A stretch of DNA of 64,000 bases, taken from the NCBI RefSeq assembly GCF_038443705.2, contig NZ_CP151764.2, forward strand, positions 1 through 64,000. The letters are read 5' to 3'. Below the pieces are notes generated by a model. It did not search any database and was not told where the DNA came from. It worked only from the letters and a program-made list of their open reading frames with translations. This DNA is from Yoonia sp. SS1-5 (GTDB lineage: Bacteria > Pseudomonadota > Alphaproteobacteria > Rhodobacterales > Rhodobacteraceae). Both the position numbers and the translations under genes were made by a program. Positions 42,430 to 51,240 of the stretch are shown here, piece after piece. The stretch's first letter is position 1, and each line of letters begins with the position of its first letter.

Positions 42430-42680
42430 TGTCATGGAAAACGGAAATTCAGCTGGTTGATTTGGACAAGTCGCAGAAGCTCGAGGCAACGTGCCAGGAA
42501 TGCGGTCACTCGCGCTACCCCAATGTCCATGAGCTCGCGACACGCCAGGGCATGGCCTATGATTACCTTGATGAAGTTGAGCGCAATCTGTTCTGCGTAA
42601 ACCGCGGATGCAATGGTCGCATTCGGATTGCGCTCAGTCATACGGGCGATACAGAGGGCTTTGTTGCTGGCCTTGCATGA
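42429..42680 (+). CDS. Small zinc-ribbon-like protein coupled to the polymerase
   Basis: The 83-residue protein has two cysteine pairs, CQEC and CVNRGC, spaced as in a zinc ribbon, around a helical segment (RQGMAYDYLDEVERNLF). Its ATG shares bases with the stop of the polymerase gene, so it should be co-translated and SOS-induced with it. I do not recognise the family. A polymerase accessory or DNA-binding role is suggested only by the arrangement. Confidence 0.65.
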   Translation: MSWKTEIQLVDLDKSQKLEATCQECGHSRYPNVHELATRQGMAYDYLDEVERNLFCVNRGCNGRIRIALSHTGDTEGFVAGLA

Positions 42681-42763
42681 AGGGGCGTGACGCCAATCGA
42701 GACAAGCAGCACGACAACAATGGTAACTCCACAGTTGTGCACGTCAGCCCAATGTCAATTGGT

Positions 42764-43231
42764 CTATCGCTTTCTGTTCGACCCAATCTCGGTCCGCCCG
42801 AGCTGTCGAGCTATGCGCATGCATACAAGTGCTGTCATCAAGGCGATCACAATACCGCCGAGCAAGGTCGCAGCAATAGCAAAAAAATAGGCCAAAGGGA
42901 CGAGTGCGATGCCCATTCCCATACCGACCGCAAGTTCAAAAGGAGTGCCAGAGGCGACATAGAACGCAGTGCCCGCTAAGAAGAGCCCAACAATGACTGC
43001 GCCAAGCAATATCAAGGCTAGGGATTGCCGACGATCGTTCTGGATGGCCTGGCTTCTGGTCGCTGGCTTTGACGTTTGATCCGCCTCGCGATCGCGCAGG
43101 ACACTCACCAGCCCGCGAACCAGCGTAACAGACCACAACACATTTCCTAAGGAACCGGAGATTGCGAGGTAGATGATCGCCACGAATGTGCCAAAACTGA
43201 TGATGTCGGGGTTCAGATTGGTCCAGTTCAT
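42764..43231 (-). CDS. Membrane protein of unknown function (last gene of the minus-strand operon)
   Basis: The 155-residue protein has about four transmembrane segments: DIISFGTFVAIIYLAISGSL, LALILLGAVIVGLFLAGTAF, VGMGMGIALVPLAYFFAI and LLGGIVIALMTALVCM. A charged cytoplasmic loop lies between the first two. The start overlaps the stop of the upstream gene by four bases. No known family was recognised. Confidence 0.65.
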   Translation of the reverse strand: MNWTNLNPDIISFGTFVAIIYLAISGSLGNVLWSVTLVRGLVSVLRDREADQTSKPATRSQAIQNDRRQSLALILLGAVIVGLFLAGTAFYVASGTPFELAVGMGMGIALVPLAYFFAIAATLLGGIVIALMTALVCMRIARQLGRTEIGSNRKR

Positions 43232-43500
43232 TTTTGACTCTCCGTTGTGCTACTTTGTACCTGTTTGGCTTGGGTCAATTCATCCTCAGAGTTCTGTTTG
43301 TGCTCGCGCCGCGACACGATAGCAGACGAGGGCCAAAGAGGCCTCCCGGACACCTCTCTGATAACATCAACGCCGAGAAGTGGCAGTACCGGCGTCTGCT
43401 CCAGCCGCGTAATCCCGTAGAGAACGCCCGCCAGATACTTTGACGGAATTGGTTCAACCCTGCCATCGGTGAAGACAATCTCGAAGTATTCACGCGCCAC
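43228..43500 (-). CDS. Small protein of unknown function
   Basis: The 90-residue product starts best at GTG 43500, just downstream of the previous gene's stop. The first 65 residues (YFEIVFTDGRVEPIPSKYLA, then LLGVDVIREVSGRPLWPS) look like a small beta-rich fold. The tail is hydrophilic (Gln, Ser, Lys, Glu). It overlaps the membrane protein gene by four bases. No family recognised. Confidence 0.55.
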   Translation of the reverse strand: MAREYFEIVFTDGRVEPIPSKYLAGVLYGITRLEQTPVLPLLGVDVIREVSGRPLWPSSAIVSRREHKQNSEDELTQAKQVQSSTTESQK

Positions 43501-43504
43501 CTTC

Positions 43505-44044
43505 TCATTTCTCCATATCGGTTTCGACCCGACGCTTGCGCAAGACCACGCCCTTATCGGAAATCGCAGCCATTGCATCGTCTGTCAGGCGGGTCATGCT
43601 CAAACCGTCCCGGCTCATGCCCGAACGTGCCAACGGTGTCAGTTTCACCACTGTTCCGTCGGGATCAATGATGGTCTGCGCGCAGCCATCATCCCATGTC
43701 AAACCTCCGAACATGTTGATAGAAACCCGCACATCTCCAAGTCCAATTTCCAGACTCGCCTCCCGCAAGACCACACCCTTCCATCCGATTGAGTTTTCAC
43801 GTGTGACCACGATTTCTTCGCGGCGCAGTTTGATCTGCAAGGGATCACCATCCTCATCTGATGGTCGTACTTCAACGAACGTCTCCTGGACGGCAGGATC
43901 TTCATGGATACGCCCAACTCCCTTGCGCGGAGCCCAGGGCTTCGCCTGCGCGCGTTGTTTGCCGCGTGGGTCTTTATGGAAGGCAATCAGGAGCTGCGCC
44001 TCGGCCCAGCCGTCAGTCGTCTTTTGGGACAACGGTTTCTGCAT
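43505..44044 (-). CDS. Protein of unknown function in the dsbA-led operon
   Basis: The product is 179 residues from ATG 44044, which overlaps the end of the upstream 64-residue gene by 32 bases. It has a basic N-terminal region and an acidic middle (EVRPSDEDGDPLQIKLRREE). A repeated-looking beta segment follows (WKGVVLREASLEIGLGDVRV and SDKGVVLRKRRVETDMEK). There is no signal peptide or membrane helix, so it is probably cytoplasmic. I do not recognise it. Confidence 0.55.
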   Translation of the reverse strand: MQKPLSQKTTDGWAEAQLLIAFHKDPRGKQRAQAKPWAPRKGVGRIHEDPAVQETFVEVRPSDEDGDPLQIKLRREEIVVTRENSIGWKGVVLREASLEIGLGDVRVSINMFGGLTWDDGCAQTIIDPDGTVVKLTPLARSGMSRDGLSMTRLTDDAMAAISDKGVVLRKRRVETDMEK

Positions 44045-44207
44045 AGCGGCGCTCCATGACATTGCGCAGTTCCTCTGCATCGTTGAATGCTGTTTCCGGA
44101 TCACGCTCGAGCATGTCCTGAACGGCCGCCTTCAGCCAATCGGAATAGACCGGATCATCAAGAATGTCGTCCGGGGTTGGCGCAAGATCAACGTTAATCA
44201 CATTCAT
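44013..44207 (-). CDS. Small acidic protein of unknown function
   Basis: The 64-residue product is mostly helical and acidic (TPDDILDDPVYSDWLKAAVQ, then AEELRNVMERRYAETVVPKDD). Its ATG overlaps the stop of the lipoprotein gene by four bases, so it is translationally coupled. Shape and charge resemble small adaptor or antitoxin-like proteins, but there is no specific match. Confidence 0.6.
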   Translation of the reverse strand: MNVINVDLAPTPDDILDDPVYSDWLKAAVQDMLERDPETAFNDAEELRNVMERRYAETVVPKDD

Positions 44208-44644
44208 GGGCAGCCCTTCTCGATCATCGCGCGTTGCAACTCGACAGACCGCCCAGCCAAAGCCAAAACATCTGTCACGTTTTGCATAGACGCATTGCCG
44301 CGCTCTGCCGCACGCACAGCTTCCACACCCTGAATGGTTGCCGACGCGGTCCGCAACCCGCTGACACCACCTTGCGCGCCAACACCGAGAACGGCACCCA
44401 GCCCAATCCCGACAACCGCATCGGTCACCGCCGCTTGCCGCGCTTGGGCCTGCGATTGACGCTCGAGTTCCGACAAACGGACACCGATCCGGTTGTTGCG
44501 CGTTGTCAGCGCAGAGCAACTGAGCGCCAGCGTGGTCGCATCAACTGCTGCGCGCGGCCCGGTTGTTTGCTGCGGTCCTAGTGCCGGAACGCTGCAGGCT
44601 GAAACCGCCAGGAAGGCAGCCATCAGAACAAGCCTATTGGTCAT
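44204..44644 (-). CDS. Lipoprotein with a glycine-rich membrane-like segment
   Basis: The 146-residue lipoprotein has a signal LVLMAAFLAVSAC (lipidated C17). A helical region follows (RLSELERQSQAQARQ), then an alanine/glycine-rich stretch (AVVGIGLGAVLGVGAQGGVSG) reminiscent of glycine-zipper domains, and a terminal helix ending in KGCP. It probably sits in the outer membrane or periplasm. It overlaps the DsbA-like gene by 11 bases and the next gene by four. Possible roles include a surface or exclusion factor for the transfer system, by position only. Confidence 0.7.
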   Translation of the reverse strand: MTNRLVLMAAFLAVSACSVPALGPQQTTGPRAAVDATTLALSCSALTTRNNRIGVRLSELERQSQAQARQAAVTDAVVGIGLGAVLGVGAQGGVSGLRTASATIQGVEAVRAAERGNASMQNVTDVLALAGRSVELQRAMIEKGCP

Positions 44645-45323
44645 TGGGTTTCTCCTCGTCGTTGATGATTTGCCGGAGCTCTGCGAGCTCCATGAGCCCC
44701 TCATGCAGCTTGGTGGGGGACACAAAGGCAGGTGTTCCCGATATGCCAAGGCTGCGCGCCAGAGCGAGGTTCCGGTTGATCTCCTCAGCCACATCAGGGG
44801 CCAGAGACGCGCGATCAATCGCAGCCCTGTCGTGACCAAGCTCTTCCGCAAGCCGCAACGCCAAGGCCCGACTGCCAACCCTACCCGCCCGTTCAAAGAC
44901 CGCAAAATGGAATGCCCGATAAGCGTCCTCTCCGGCGGTGTTGCGAACGCCCAGTGCGACTTTTGCCAAATCAGTTGAGGCCTCTCCCAAGATTGGCAGC
45001 TCGACAATCCTGATCGCGCGCTGTTCCACCTCTGAGAGAGTGGCGACGTCCGCTGCGCCTCTCGCACAATACCCACAACGGTAGTCGACGAACTCAACGA
45101 TACGGATCGCCTCGTCTGCAAACAACAGGTCAGATTTGGCGGCAATTCGCGTCACTTGCTCTTGCGCGGCGAGTGCCAACCGCTCTTCCTCGAGCCGCTC
45201 CATGGCGATCAAGATGATCCCAGGATTCTCAAGAATCACCGCGAGCACCCGATCTTCAAATGATCGCTCTTCCGCCTGTGCGGTCGTCGCCACAACGAAG
45301 AAAACAAGCCATAAACGTCGCAT
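44634..45323 (-). CDS. DsbA-family periplasmic thiol-disulfide oxidoreductase
   Basis: The 229-residue product has a signal peptide (LWLVFFVVATTAQA), an N-terminal helical extension and a DsbA/ScsC-type thioredoxin domain. The active site is CGYC in VEFVDYRCGYCARGAADVA, and the cis-proline motif is GTPAFVSP. ATG 45323 is chosen over 45335 because GGGGGCTGA precedes it. It is the first gene of the minus-strand operon and is divergent from traD, with the conserved 24-bp element between them. It probably folds disulfide-rich transfer proteins such as TraN and TraU. Confidence 0.85.
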   Translation of the reverse strand: MRRLWLVFFVVATTAQAEERSFEDRVLAVILENPGIILIAMERLEEERLALAAQEQVTRIAAKSDLLFADEAIRIVEFVDYRCGYCARGAADVATLSEVEQRAIRIVELPILGEASTDLAKVALGVRNTAGEDAYRAFHFAVFERAGRVGSRALALRLAEELGHDRAAIDRASLAPDVAEEINRNLALARSLGISGTPAFVSPTKLHEGLMELAELRQIINDEEKPNDQ

Positions 45324-45339
45324 TTCAGCCCCCATAAAT

Positions 45340-45363
45340 TGCCATCTTTACTTATTGGCACAT
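45340..45363. promoter_or_regulatory. 24-bp shared operator-like element, traD/dsbA copy
   Basis: It matches the element before traA (20485-20508) at 21 of 24 positions, with the same outer TGCCATCTTT and TTGGCACAT blocks and TGCCA/TGGCA inverted repeat. It lies 17 bases before the DsbA-like start and 52 bases before traD. A TTGACA hexamer at 45365-45370 directly beside it could be the -35 box of the traD promoter. Confidence 0.65.
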
Positions 45364-45414
45364 ATTGACAGTATAAGAAAGACTCATATTTCAGAACGTT
45401 TTCGGGGGGCGAAA

Positions 45415-47676
45415 ATGTCACGATCTATCAATTCCGCGTCAACACTCATCCGTGGAGGTCAAACCACGCACCATTGGTGGCGCATGGGAGCACAGGTGGT
45501 GAAGTTCTCGCTGGTCGTGGCGGCGGTCCTCTATATCGCAACGTTCCTCTATCTGGTGCTTTCGTCCTACAACGCCGCCGAGATGCGTATCGCGATCTAC
45601 TATGAGATGGCCGAGCGCGGCGTGCTCGACAACAACGGGTTTAACCGCCCCTATACGTTCCAGGATCTGAACGGACAGCTTGTGACCGTCGATGCGGTCG
45701 ATCTCTATCGCAATACAACCTATCGCAGTGTGCGCGACGGCTTCTTTGAGCGGATCTTCTCGGCATCCCGGCTCTCGGTCATCCCAGCAATTATCGGCGG
45801 GATCGTGTCGCTGTTTGTCTTTTTCCGGGCTGGCAGCCGGATCAAGGAGAACGAATTTGTCCGCGGCGCGCGCCTCGTCACGGCCCGTCAGCTCAAGCAG
45901 TGGAGTGAGTTGCGCTGGCGGACCTACCACAAGACGCACAAGGGTCGGAAGAAAGCCAAGCCGCTCACCATTGGCGGCATACCCTTCCCGCCCAATGCGG
46001 TGGAAGCCCAGACCTGCCTTTATGGCACCGTCGGGGTTGGCAAGACCAATGCGATGGCAGAAATGCTGGAGACCATCCGCGAAAATGGCGGCCGCGCGAT
46101 CATCTACGACCGGACAGGGTCCTTCGTCTCGCGCTTTTATGACGAGACCCGCGACCATATCTTCAACCCGTTCGATAACAGGTCCCGCTCCTGGAACCTC
46201 TTTGACGACGTTCTGGACGAAGCCTCGTTCACGCAGATGGCCGAAGTGATGATCCCGGAGCATCGCGGGGCTGCCAGCGATCCCTTCTGGTCGCAATCCG
46301 CACGGATCGTGTTCGACTATGCCGCCAGCGAGCTTTACAAGAAAGGTCCCCGCACCACCAAAGCGTTGATTGACTATGTGATGCGCATGGATGCCTCTGA
46401 GCTGTCCAAACTCATTGGCGCGACACCCGGCAAACACTTCTTCAACGAGGAGATTGAAAAGACCGCGCAATCCATCCGCGCCAATCTGATTTCAGACCTG
46501 CGCTTTCTGGAGTTCTTGCGCGACGACGGAGAACGCATTTCCATTCGGGAATGGGTTGCCGACGATAAACCCTCATTTCTCTTCCTGACCGCGGATGCCG
46601 AACACGCGGCGGCGACGCGCAATCTCATCTCGGCCATTCTTGAGATCGCCGCAAATGCGCTCATGTCGCTTGGACGCGCGCCGGAGCCGCGCTGCTACTT
46701 CTTCATGGATGAAGTACCATCCCTGAACCGTCTGCCCTGCCTCGTCTCCTCTCTGGCCGAGATCCGGCAATATGGCGGCGCGTTTGTGCTGGGCTATCAG
46801 GTCTACAGCCAGCTTGAGGATATCTATGGCCGCGAAGCCGCACAGAGTATCGCGGGCACGACTAACAACCGCATCGTTTTCAACACGCCGGATTTTCGTA
46901 CCGCAAAGCTTTGCTCAGAAACTCTAGGCAATATGGATCAATGGGAGGCAAACTCGAACATCTCCGTTGGCGCCCATGCCGCCCGCGACGGCGTCGGCTT
47001 TACCTCGCAACGCGTTGAGCGCTCAGTTGTCTCTCCGGCCGAGATCCAAAACCTGCCGCAGTTCCAAGCCTATCTCAAGTTCGCCTACGATTCACCGACA
47101 GCGCCGATCACTATGAAACTGGTCGATATCGAGGAAACCCAGCCCTCGTTTCTTCCCTATATGGGGACCGCGTTTGGTCAGCAGGACTTTCCGATTCAGG
47201 ACCGCGTCCGCGAAGCTCGCGCACAAGAGAACGGCGATATCGTCACACGCTTTCACGAGTGGTGCCGCGTGCATTTTGACTGCACGGATATCGACTTTGA
47301 GGATACAGCAGGCCCCCATCCCCGCTTTGCGGTTTACTTTGCCCATTTCGAAGAGGCCACAGATGCAGGTGTTCCCCCGTCTCATATCAAGCCGCTCGTG
47401 CTCGGCACAGAAGGGTTGATGCGCAACACTGGCCAACCGCCCAAGCCGAAGGCCAAGCCTGATACAACCAAGGCCAAATCCGTTGAGCCAGAGCAACACG
47501 ATATTCCGACACCCGGTCCAATGCGAGGGATATCCCCGCATGACGATGGTCTGCCTGATCCTGACCCCCGGGACCTCTCGCCACCACCACCGAACGATCA
47601 GGAAGAGCCCCTGCCCGCCCAGGCGCAACTTCCGTTCCCGGACAGCTGGGTTCCGTCCTGCCACTGGCGGCCATGA
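45415..47676 (+). CDS. traD: TraD, type IV coupling protein (VirD4 family)
   Basis: This 753-residue inner-membrane ATPase delivers the relaxase-DNA complex to the secretion channel. Two N-terminal transmembrane helices (FSLVVAAVLYIATFLYLVLS and LSVIPAIIGGIVSLFVFF) flank a periplasmic loop of F-TraD type. Walker A is GTVGVGKT (204-211) and Walker B YFFMDEVPSL (D432, E433). A proline-rich acidic C-terminal tail probably contacts the relaxosome. ATG 45415 follows a GGGGGGC site. The relaxase gene begins three bases after its stop. Confidence 0.94.
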   Translation: MSRSINSASTLIRGGQTTHHWWRMGAQVVKFSLVVAAVLYIATFLYLVLSSYNAAEMRIAIYYEMAERGVLDNNGFNRPYTFQDLNGQLVTVDAVDLYRNTTYRSVRDGFFERIFSASRLSVIPAIIGGIVSLFVFFRAGSRIKENEFVRGARLVTARQLKQWSELRWRTYHKTHKGRKKAKPLTIGGIPFPPNAVEAQTCLYGTVGVGKTNAMAEMLETIRENGGRAIIYDRTGSFVSRFYDETRDHIFNPFDNRSRSWNLFDDVLDEASFTQMAEVMIPEHRGAASDPFWSQSARIVFDYAASELYKKGPRTTKALIDYVMRMDASELSKLIGATPGKHFFNEEIEKTAQSIRANLISDLRFLEFLRDDGERISIREWVADDKPSFLFLTADAEHAAATRNLISAILEIAANALMSLGRAPEPRCYFFMDEVPSLNRLPCLVSSLAEIRQYGGAFVLGYQVYSQLEDIYGREAAQSIAGTTNNRIVFNTPDFRTAKLCSETLGNMDQWEANSNISVGAHAARDGVGFTSQRVERSVVSPAEIQNLPQFQAYLKFAYDSPTAPITMKLVDIEETQPSFLPYMGTAFGQQDFPIQDRVREARAQENGDIVTRFHEWCRVHFDCTDIDFEDTAGPHPRFAVYFAHFEEATDAGVPPSHIKPLVLGTEGLMRNTGQPPKPKAKPDTTKAKSVEPEQHDIPTPGPMRGISPHDDGLPDPDPRDLSPPPPNDQEEPLPAQAQLPFPDSWVPSCHWRP

Positions 47677-47679
47677 TCC

Positions 47680-50661
47680 ATGCTCTCGATTGGCACACTC
47701 AGCGCGGGACAGGCGGCAAGCGGATACTATCAATCCGAGGGCTACTACATTGCAGGATCCCCTGAGGCAGAACAGTCCGCCATTTATCACGGCAAAGCCG
47801 CAGAAGAGGCCCAACTGACCGGGCAGATCGATGACGCCCGTTTTGCTGATCTTCTGGATGGCCAAACACCCGATGGACGCACATTGGGACGGTATCGCAA
47901 CGGCGAACGCCAACACCGCGCGGGCCTCGACCTGACCTTCTCAGCCCCCAAAGGCGTCTCAATCGCAGCCCTGATCGGTGGCGACACAAGGATCATCGCG
48001 GCCCACACGGCTGCCGTGAAGGAGGCGCTTGATTACGCAGAAGCCAACCTCATTCAAACCCGCCGCATGGTGAGTGGGGAACTGATCCGCGAGACCGGCG
48101 GCAAGACTATCGCCGGCATTTTCCAGCACGACACGTCACGCGCGCTCGACCCGCAACTCCATTCCCATGCCGTCATCACCAACATCGTGAAAGACAGCAC
48201 CGGGACCTATCGCTCGATGGCCAATGACCGGTTCTTTCAAAACGGTCGAATCGATGGTCGTGTATCGACAACAATCTTTTTGGGTCAGCTTTATCGCAAC
48301 GCCTTTGCCGAAAAACTCGAAGCCTTGGGATATCAAAACTATTCCCGCGAAAACGGCCTCTTTGACATCAAGGGCATCCCTCAAAACCTTATCGATGAGT
48401 TCTCCAAACGGCGCAAAGAGATCGAAGCCTCGCTCAAAGAACGCGGCATGGAGAGCAACTCCTACAACAGCCAATTGGCGGCCCTTGCGACCCGCGCCAG
48501 CAAGAAACCAGTTGAACGGGGTGAGTTGCGCGCGGCCTGGGAGGCCGAGGTCAAAGCCCTCGGGATCGACATGGATCAGGTTTTGCGTGACGCGCAAACC
48601 CCGCGCTCGCCGGACCGCATTCCTGACCCTGATCAACTTGCTGCCCGCGCAGTCAATTATGCTGTCAGTCACTTTGCTGAACGCAATGCAATCTATGCCC
48701 GCGCCGCCGTGGTCGACAAGGCGATGAAATATGCACCGAACGTGACCGCCCGCGCGATTGATGCGGAACTCGCCCACCAGGTCAAAGACGGATATCTCTT
48801 CACACTTGAGCGGCCCGAAGGTCAGTTCCTGACCGATCTGCAAAACGTCCGGACCGAGCGCGAGAACATCTATTTGATGACCTCGCTCAAGGACCGCGAA
48901 GTTCTGGACATGCGGACCATGTACAACCGCGCGACCGGTCGAACATCAGACTCGGCAGTTCAAAAGAAGCTTGCTGACACGTCCCTGACCGCGGGCCAGA
49001 AAGAGGCCGTCGCTTTGGCCCTGTCGTCGCGTTCTGGTGTGGTCGGTGTGCAAGGCTATGCCGGCACCGGCAAAACCTATGCGCTGGCCACAGCCGTCCG
49101 GATGGCAGAGGCGCGCGGCTACAGCATTGACGGACTCGCGCCTTCCCACAAAGCCGTCAGCGCCCTAGGCGAAGCCGTTCCCGAGGTCCGGACTGTTCAG
49201 AGCGCCTTGGTCCGCTATGAGAACGGTGCCAATCTTGGCGACAAATCCAACACGATCCTCGTCGTGGATGAAGCCTCGATGCTGTCCTCTGAAGCCATGC
49301 AGCGGGTCCTGATGATGGCCGAAGGGGCTGGCTATGCCCGCACCGTTCTGGTCGGAGACATCAAACAGCTTGAGGCCGTTGATGCGGGCTCCGCCTTCCG
49401 CTCGCTGCAAGAGGCTGGCATGCCCACAGCGCTGATGTCCGACATCCAGAGACAGCGCACAGAGGCAGGCAAAGAGACCGTTCTGGCCGCCATTTCCGGC
49501 GACATTACACGCGCCATGGAAGGGGTCTCGGAGATCACTGAAGTGGGTGGTGACAACGCCGCTGAGAAACGCGCCGCCATCGCCTCCGAGCTTGCCAAGA
49601 CATACCTGTCGCTCCCGACTGACCAGCGCGAGGCAACCGGTCTGATTGTTCTGACCAACGCCCTGCGCCATGAGGTCAACGCCACCATTCAAAACAGCCT
49701 CTGGTTGTCTGGTGCAATTGGTGGCGAGCGGGTGGAGCTTGCAACGCTGGCGCCCAAGTATTTCACCCAGGCCGAAGCCTCCGAGATTGGCAGCTACAAG
49801 ATGGGGGACATTGTGGTCTCACCGGTCGCGGCCAAAGAGTCCGGTCTGACCTCAAACGCCCTCTATGAGGTGACCGGCATAGACCGCATGGATCGCAAGC
49901 TGACGCTCACCGCGCCGGACGGCGAAGCGGTCACGCTCGATCTCCATTGGAAGAGCCGCGTGGCCCAGAAGTTGATCGTCTTTGGCGCTGAGACACAAGA
50001 GTTCCTGCAGGGTGATCTGGTGAAGTTCAAGATCACGGATCGCGAGAACGGGATCGTTAATTCCGCCGAAGGCACGCTGATCAAAGTCGGCTCTGAGACA
50101 TTCACGGTAAAGACCGCCCAGGGCGAGAGGCTGACCATTCCCAATGACAGCCTGGCCGCCAAAGGCATGCAACTGGCTTATGCGACCACAGCCCATGACT
50201 TCCAGGGCAGCACCGTCGATCAGGTCCTTCTGGGCATGTCCTCAACCGAACAACTGACCGATCAGAAATCCTTCTATGTGGCCCTCTCCAGGATGCGGGA
50301 TGCGACCCATCTTGTCACCGATGACGCCGGCAAACTCACCGATCGCATCGCGCGGAATACCGGCGAACGGGTCAACGCGCTGGAGGCATTGGCGGAGGAA
50401 AAGGACCGACAAAAGACCCCCGATGAAGCTCGGACAGATGCTGCGGTTAAGGCCGCCAAAGAGGTCTTCCGCACGCTCTCAGAAAAGGAAAAATCCTGGG
50501 TCCAAAACGACCCTTCACGCGACGCAAATCGCGACGACCAAACCGGCGCAAAAGAAGCCGGCAAGAACGCCCGGGAAGAGGACCGACAGCTGTCCCTTCT
50601 CGATGAGGCAAAGGCACAGATCGAGCGGGACCAAAAGACACGGGACGAACGCAGCCGATAG
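47680..50661 (+). CDS. traI: TraI-like MobF relaxase-helicase
   Basis: The 993-residue protein nicks oriT and unwinds the transferred strand. The N-terminal MobF relaxase domain (about 1-300) has tyrosines Y16, Y17, Y22 and Y23 in SGYYQSEGYYIAG and the metal-binding triad H150, H161, H163 (FQHDTSRALDPQLHSHAV). The RecD-like SF1 helicase follows, with Walker A GYAGTGKT (459-466), Walker B VVDEASML (D530, E531) and the C-terminal motif FYVALSRMRDATHLVT. The tail is charged and helical. It is shorter than F TraI (1,756) but typical of alphaproteobacterial MobF proteins. Confidence 0.95.
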   Translation: MLSIGTLSAGQAASGYYQSEGYYIAGSPEAEQSAIYHGKAAEEAQLTGQIDDARFADLLDGQTPDGRTLGRYRNGERQHRAGLDLTFSAPKGVSIAALIGGDTRIIAAHTAAVKEALDYAEANLIQTRRMVSGELIRETGGKTIAGIFQHDTSRALDPQLHSHAVITNIVKDSTGTYRSMANDRFFQNGRIDGRVSTTIFLGQLYRNAFAEKLEALGYQNYSRENGLFDIKGIPQNLIDEFSKRRKEIEASLKERGMESNSYNSQLAALATRASKKPVERGELRAAWEAEVKALGIDMDQVLRDAQTPRSPDRIPDPDQLAARAVNYAVSHFAERNAIYARAAVVDKAMKYAPNVTARAIDAELAHQVKDGYLFTLERPEGQFLTDLQNVRTERENIYLMTSLKDREVLDMRTMYNRATGRTSDSAVQKKLADTSLTAGQKEAVALALSSRSGVVGVQGYAGTGKTYALATAVRMAEARGYSIDGLAPSHKAVSALGEAVPEVRTVQSALVRYENGANLGDKSNTILVVDEASMLSSEAMQRVLMMAEGAGYARTVLVGDIKQLEAVDAGSAFRSLQEAGMPTALMSDIQRQRTEAGKETVLAAISGDITRAMEGVSEITEVGGDNAAEKRAAIASELAKTYLSLPTDQREATGLIVLTNALRHEVNATIQNSLWLSGAIGGERVELATLAPKYFTQAEASEIGSYKMGDIVVSPVAAKESGLTSNALYEVTGIDRMDRKLTLTAPDGEAVTLDLHWKSRVAQKLIVFGAETQEFLQGDLVKFKITDRENGIVNSAEGTLIKVGSETFTVKTAQGERLTIPNDSLAAKGMQLAYATTAHDFQGSTVDQVLLGMSSTEQLTDQKSFYVALSRMRDATHLVTDDAGKLTDRIARNTGERVNALEALAEEKDRQKTPDEARTDAAVKAAKEVFRTLSEKEKSWVQNDPSRDANRDDQTGAKEAGKNAREEDRQLSLLDEAKAQIERDQKTRDERSR

Positions 50662-50673
50662 GAGGTTTAGACC

Positions 50674-51240
50674 ATGCCAGACGATGCCCGCCAGAACTAC
50701 CGTCTCCGACTGGGACCGGTGGTCAGTAATCTCCTCGATACACTCGCTGAGCCGACCCCCGTTGCGCTCGACGCCGAGGTCAAGAAGCTCCTCGCCGGCC
50801 GTGAACAGCTGACGGTCTTGGAACAGAAAGGCGCAGAGGACACCGCCCGCTTGCGCCGCTTTATGCAGCAGCACGCGGAGATGGCTGAGGCGCTGTCAGC
50901 AACCTCTGACTCTGTCTCCAAGCTCACCGACATGATGGATCACCGTACCCGCGAGATGGTTACAATCTTTCTGCATGTAAGCTCGCTCGTCGGCTCCAGG
51001 TACGCCGAGGGCGAGGAGCTCGCGCATATCCATCGTCGCTTCAAAGAACTCAATTCTGACCTTGAGACCCAGATTGATCGGCTCCTCTCCCAGGTCCGCG
51101 AACAAAAGCAAACACGAGAAACCAAGGTCGCTCAGGTCACGGCCCGCGCCGAGGAAGAGCGTCTGACACTGCCGGAGCGTAACGCCGAGACGGGCATCCC
51201 CGAAATTCCTCAGCAACGCAGAGGAGGCGTGGAAAGATGA
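50674..51240 (+). CDS. Coiled-coil protein of unknown function next to the relaxase
   Basis: The 188-residue protein has no signal peptide and is largely helical, with predicted coiled-coil stretches at about 35-85 and 120-165 (LNSDLETQIDRLLSQVREQK). It begins 12 bases after the relaxase stop with a GGAGG site at a good distance, and its stop overlaps the next gene (ATGA). It may be a relaxosome accessory protein; that rests on position only. Confidence 0.65.
   Translation: MPDDARQNYRLRLGPVVSNLLDTLAEPTPVALDAEVKKLLAGREQLTVLEQKGAEDTARLRRFMQQHAEMAEALSATSDSVSKLTDMMDHRTREMVTIFLHVSSLVGSRYAEGEELAHIHRRFKELNSDLETQIDRLLSQVREQKQTRETKVAQVTARAEEERLTLPERNAETGIPEIPQQRRGGVER

Noticed and set aside
43536..44333. 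265-residue plus-strand frame opposite the minus-strand operon
   Set aside because: It runs antisense across three tightly coupled minus-strand genes with proper start/stop overlaps and has no recognisable features.
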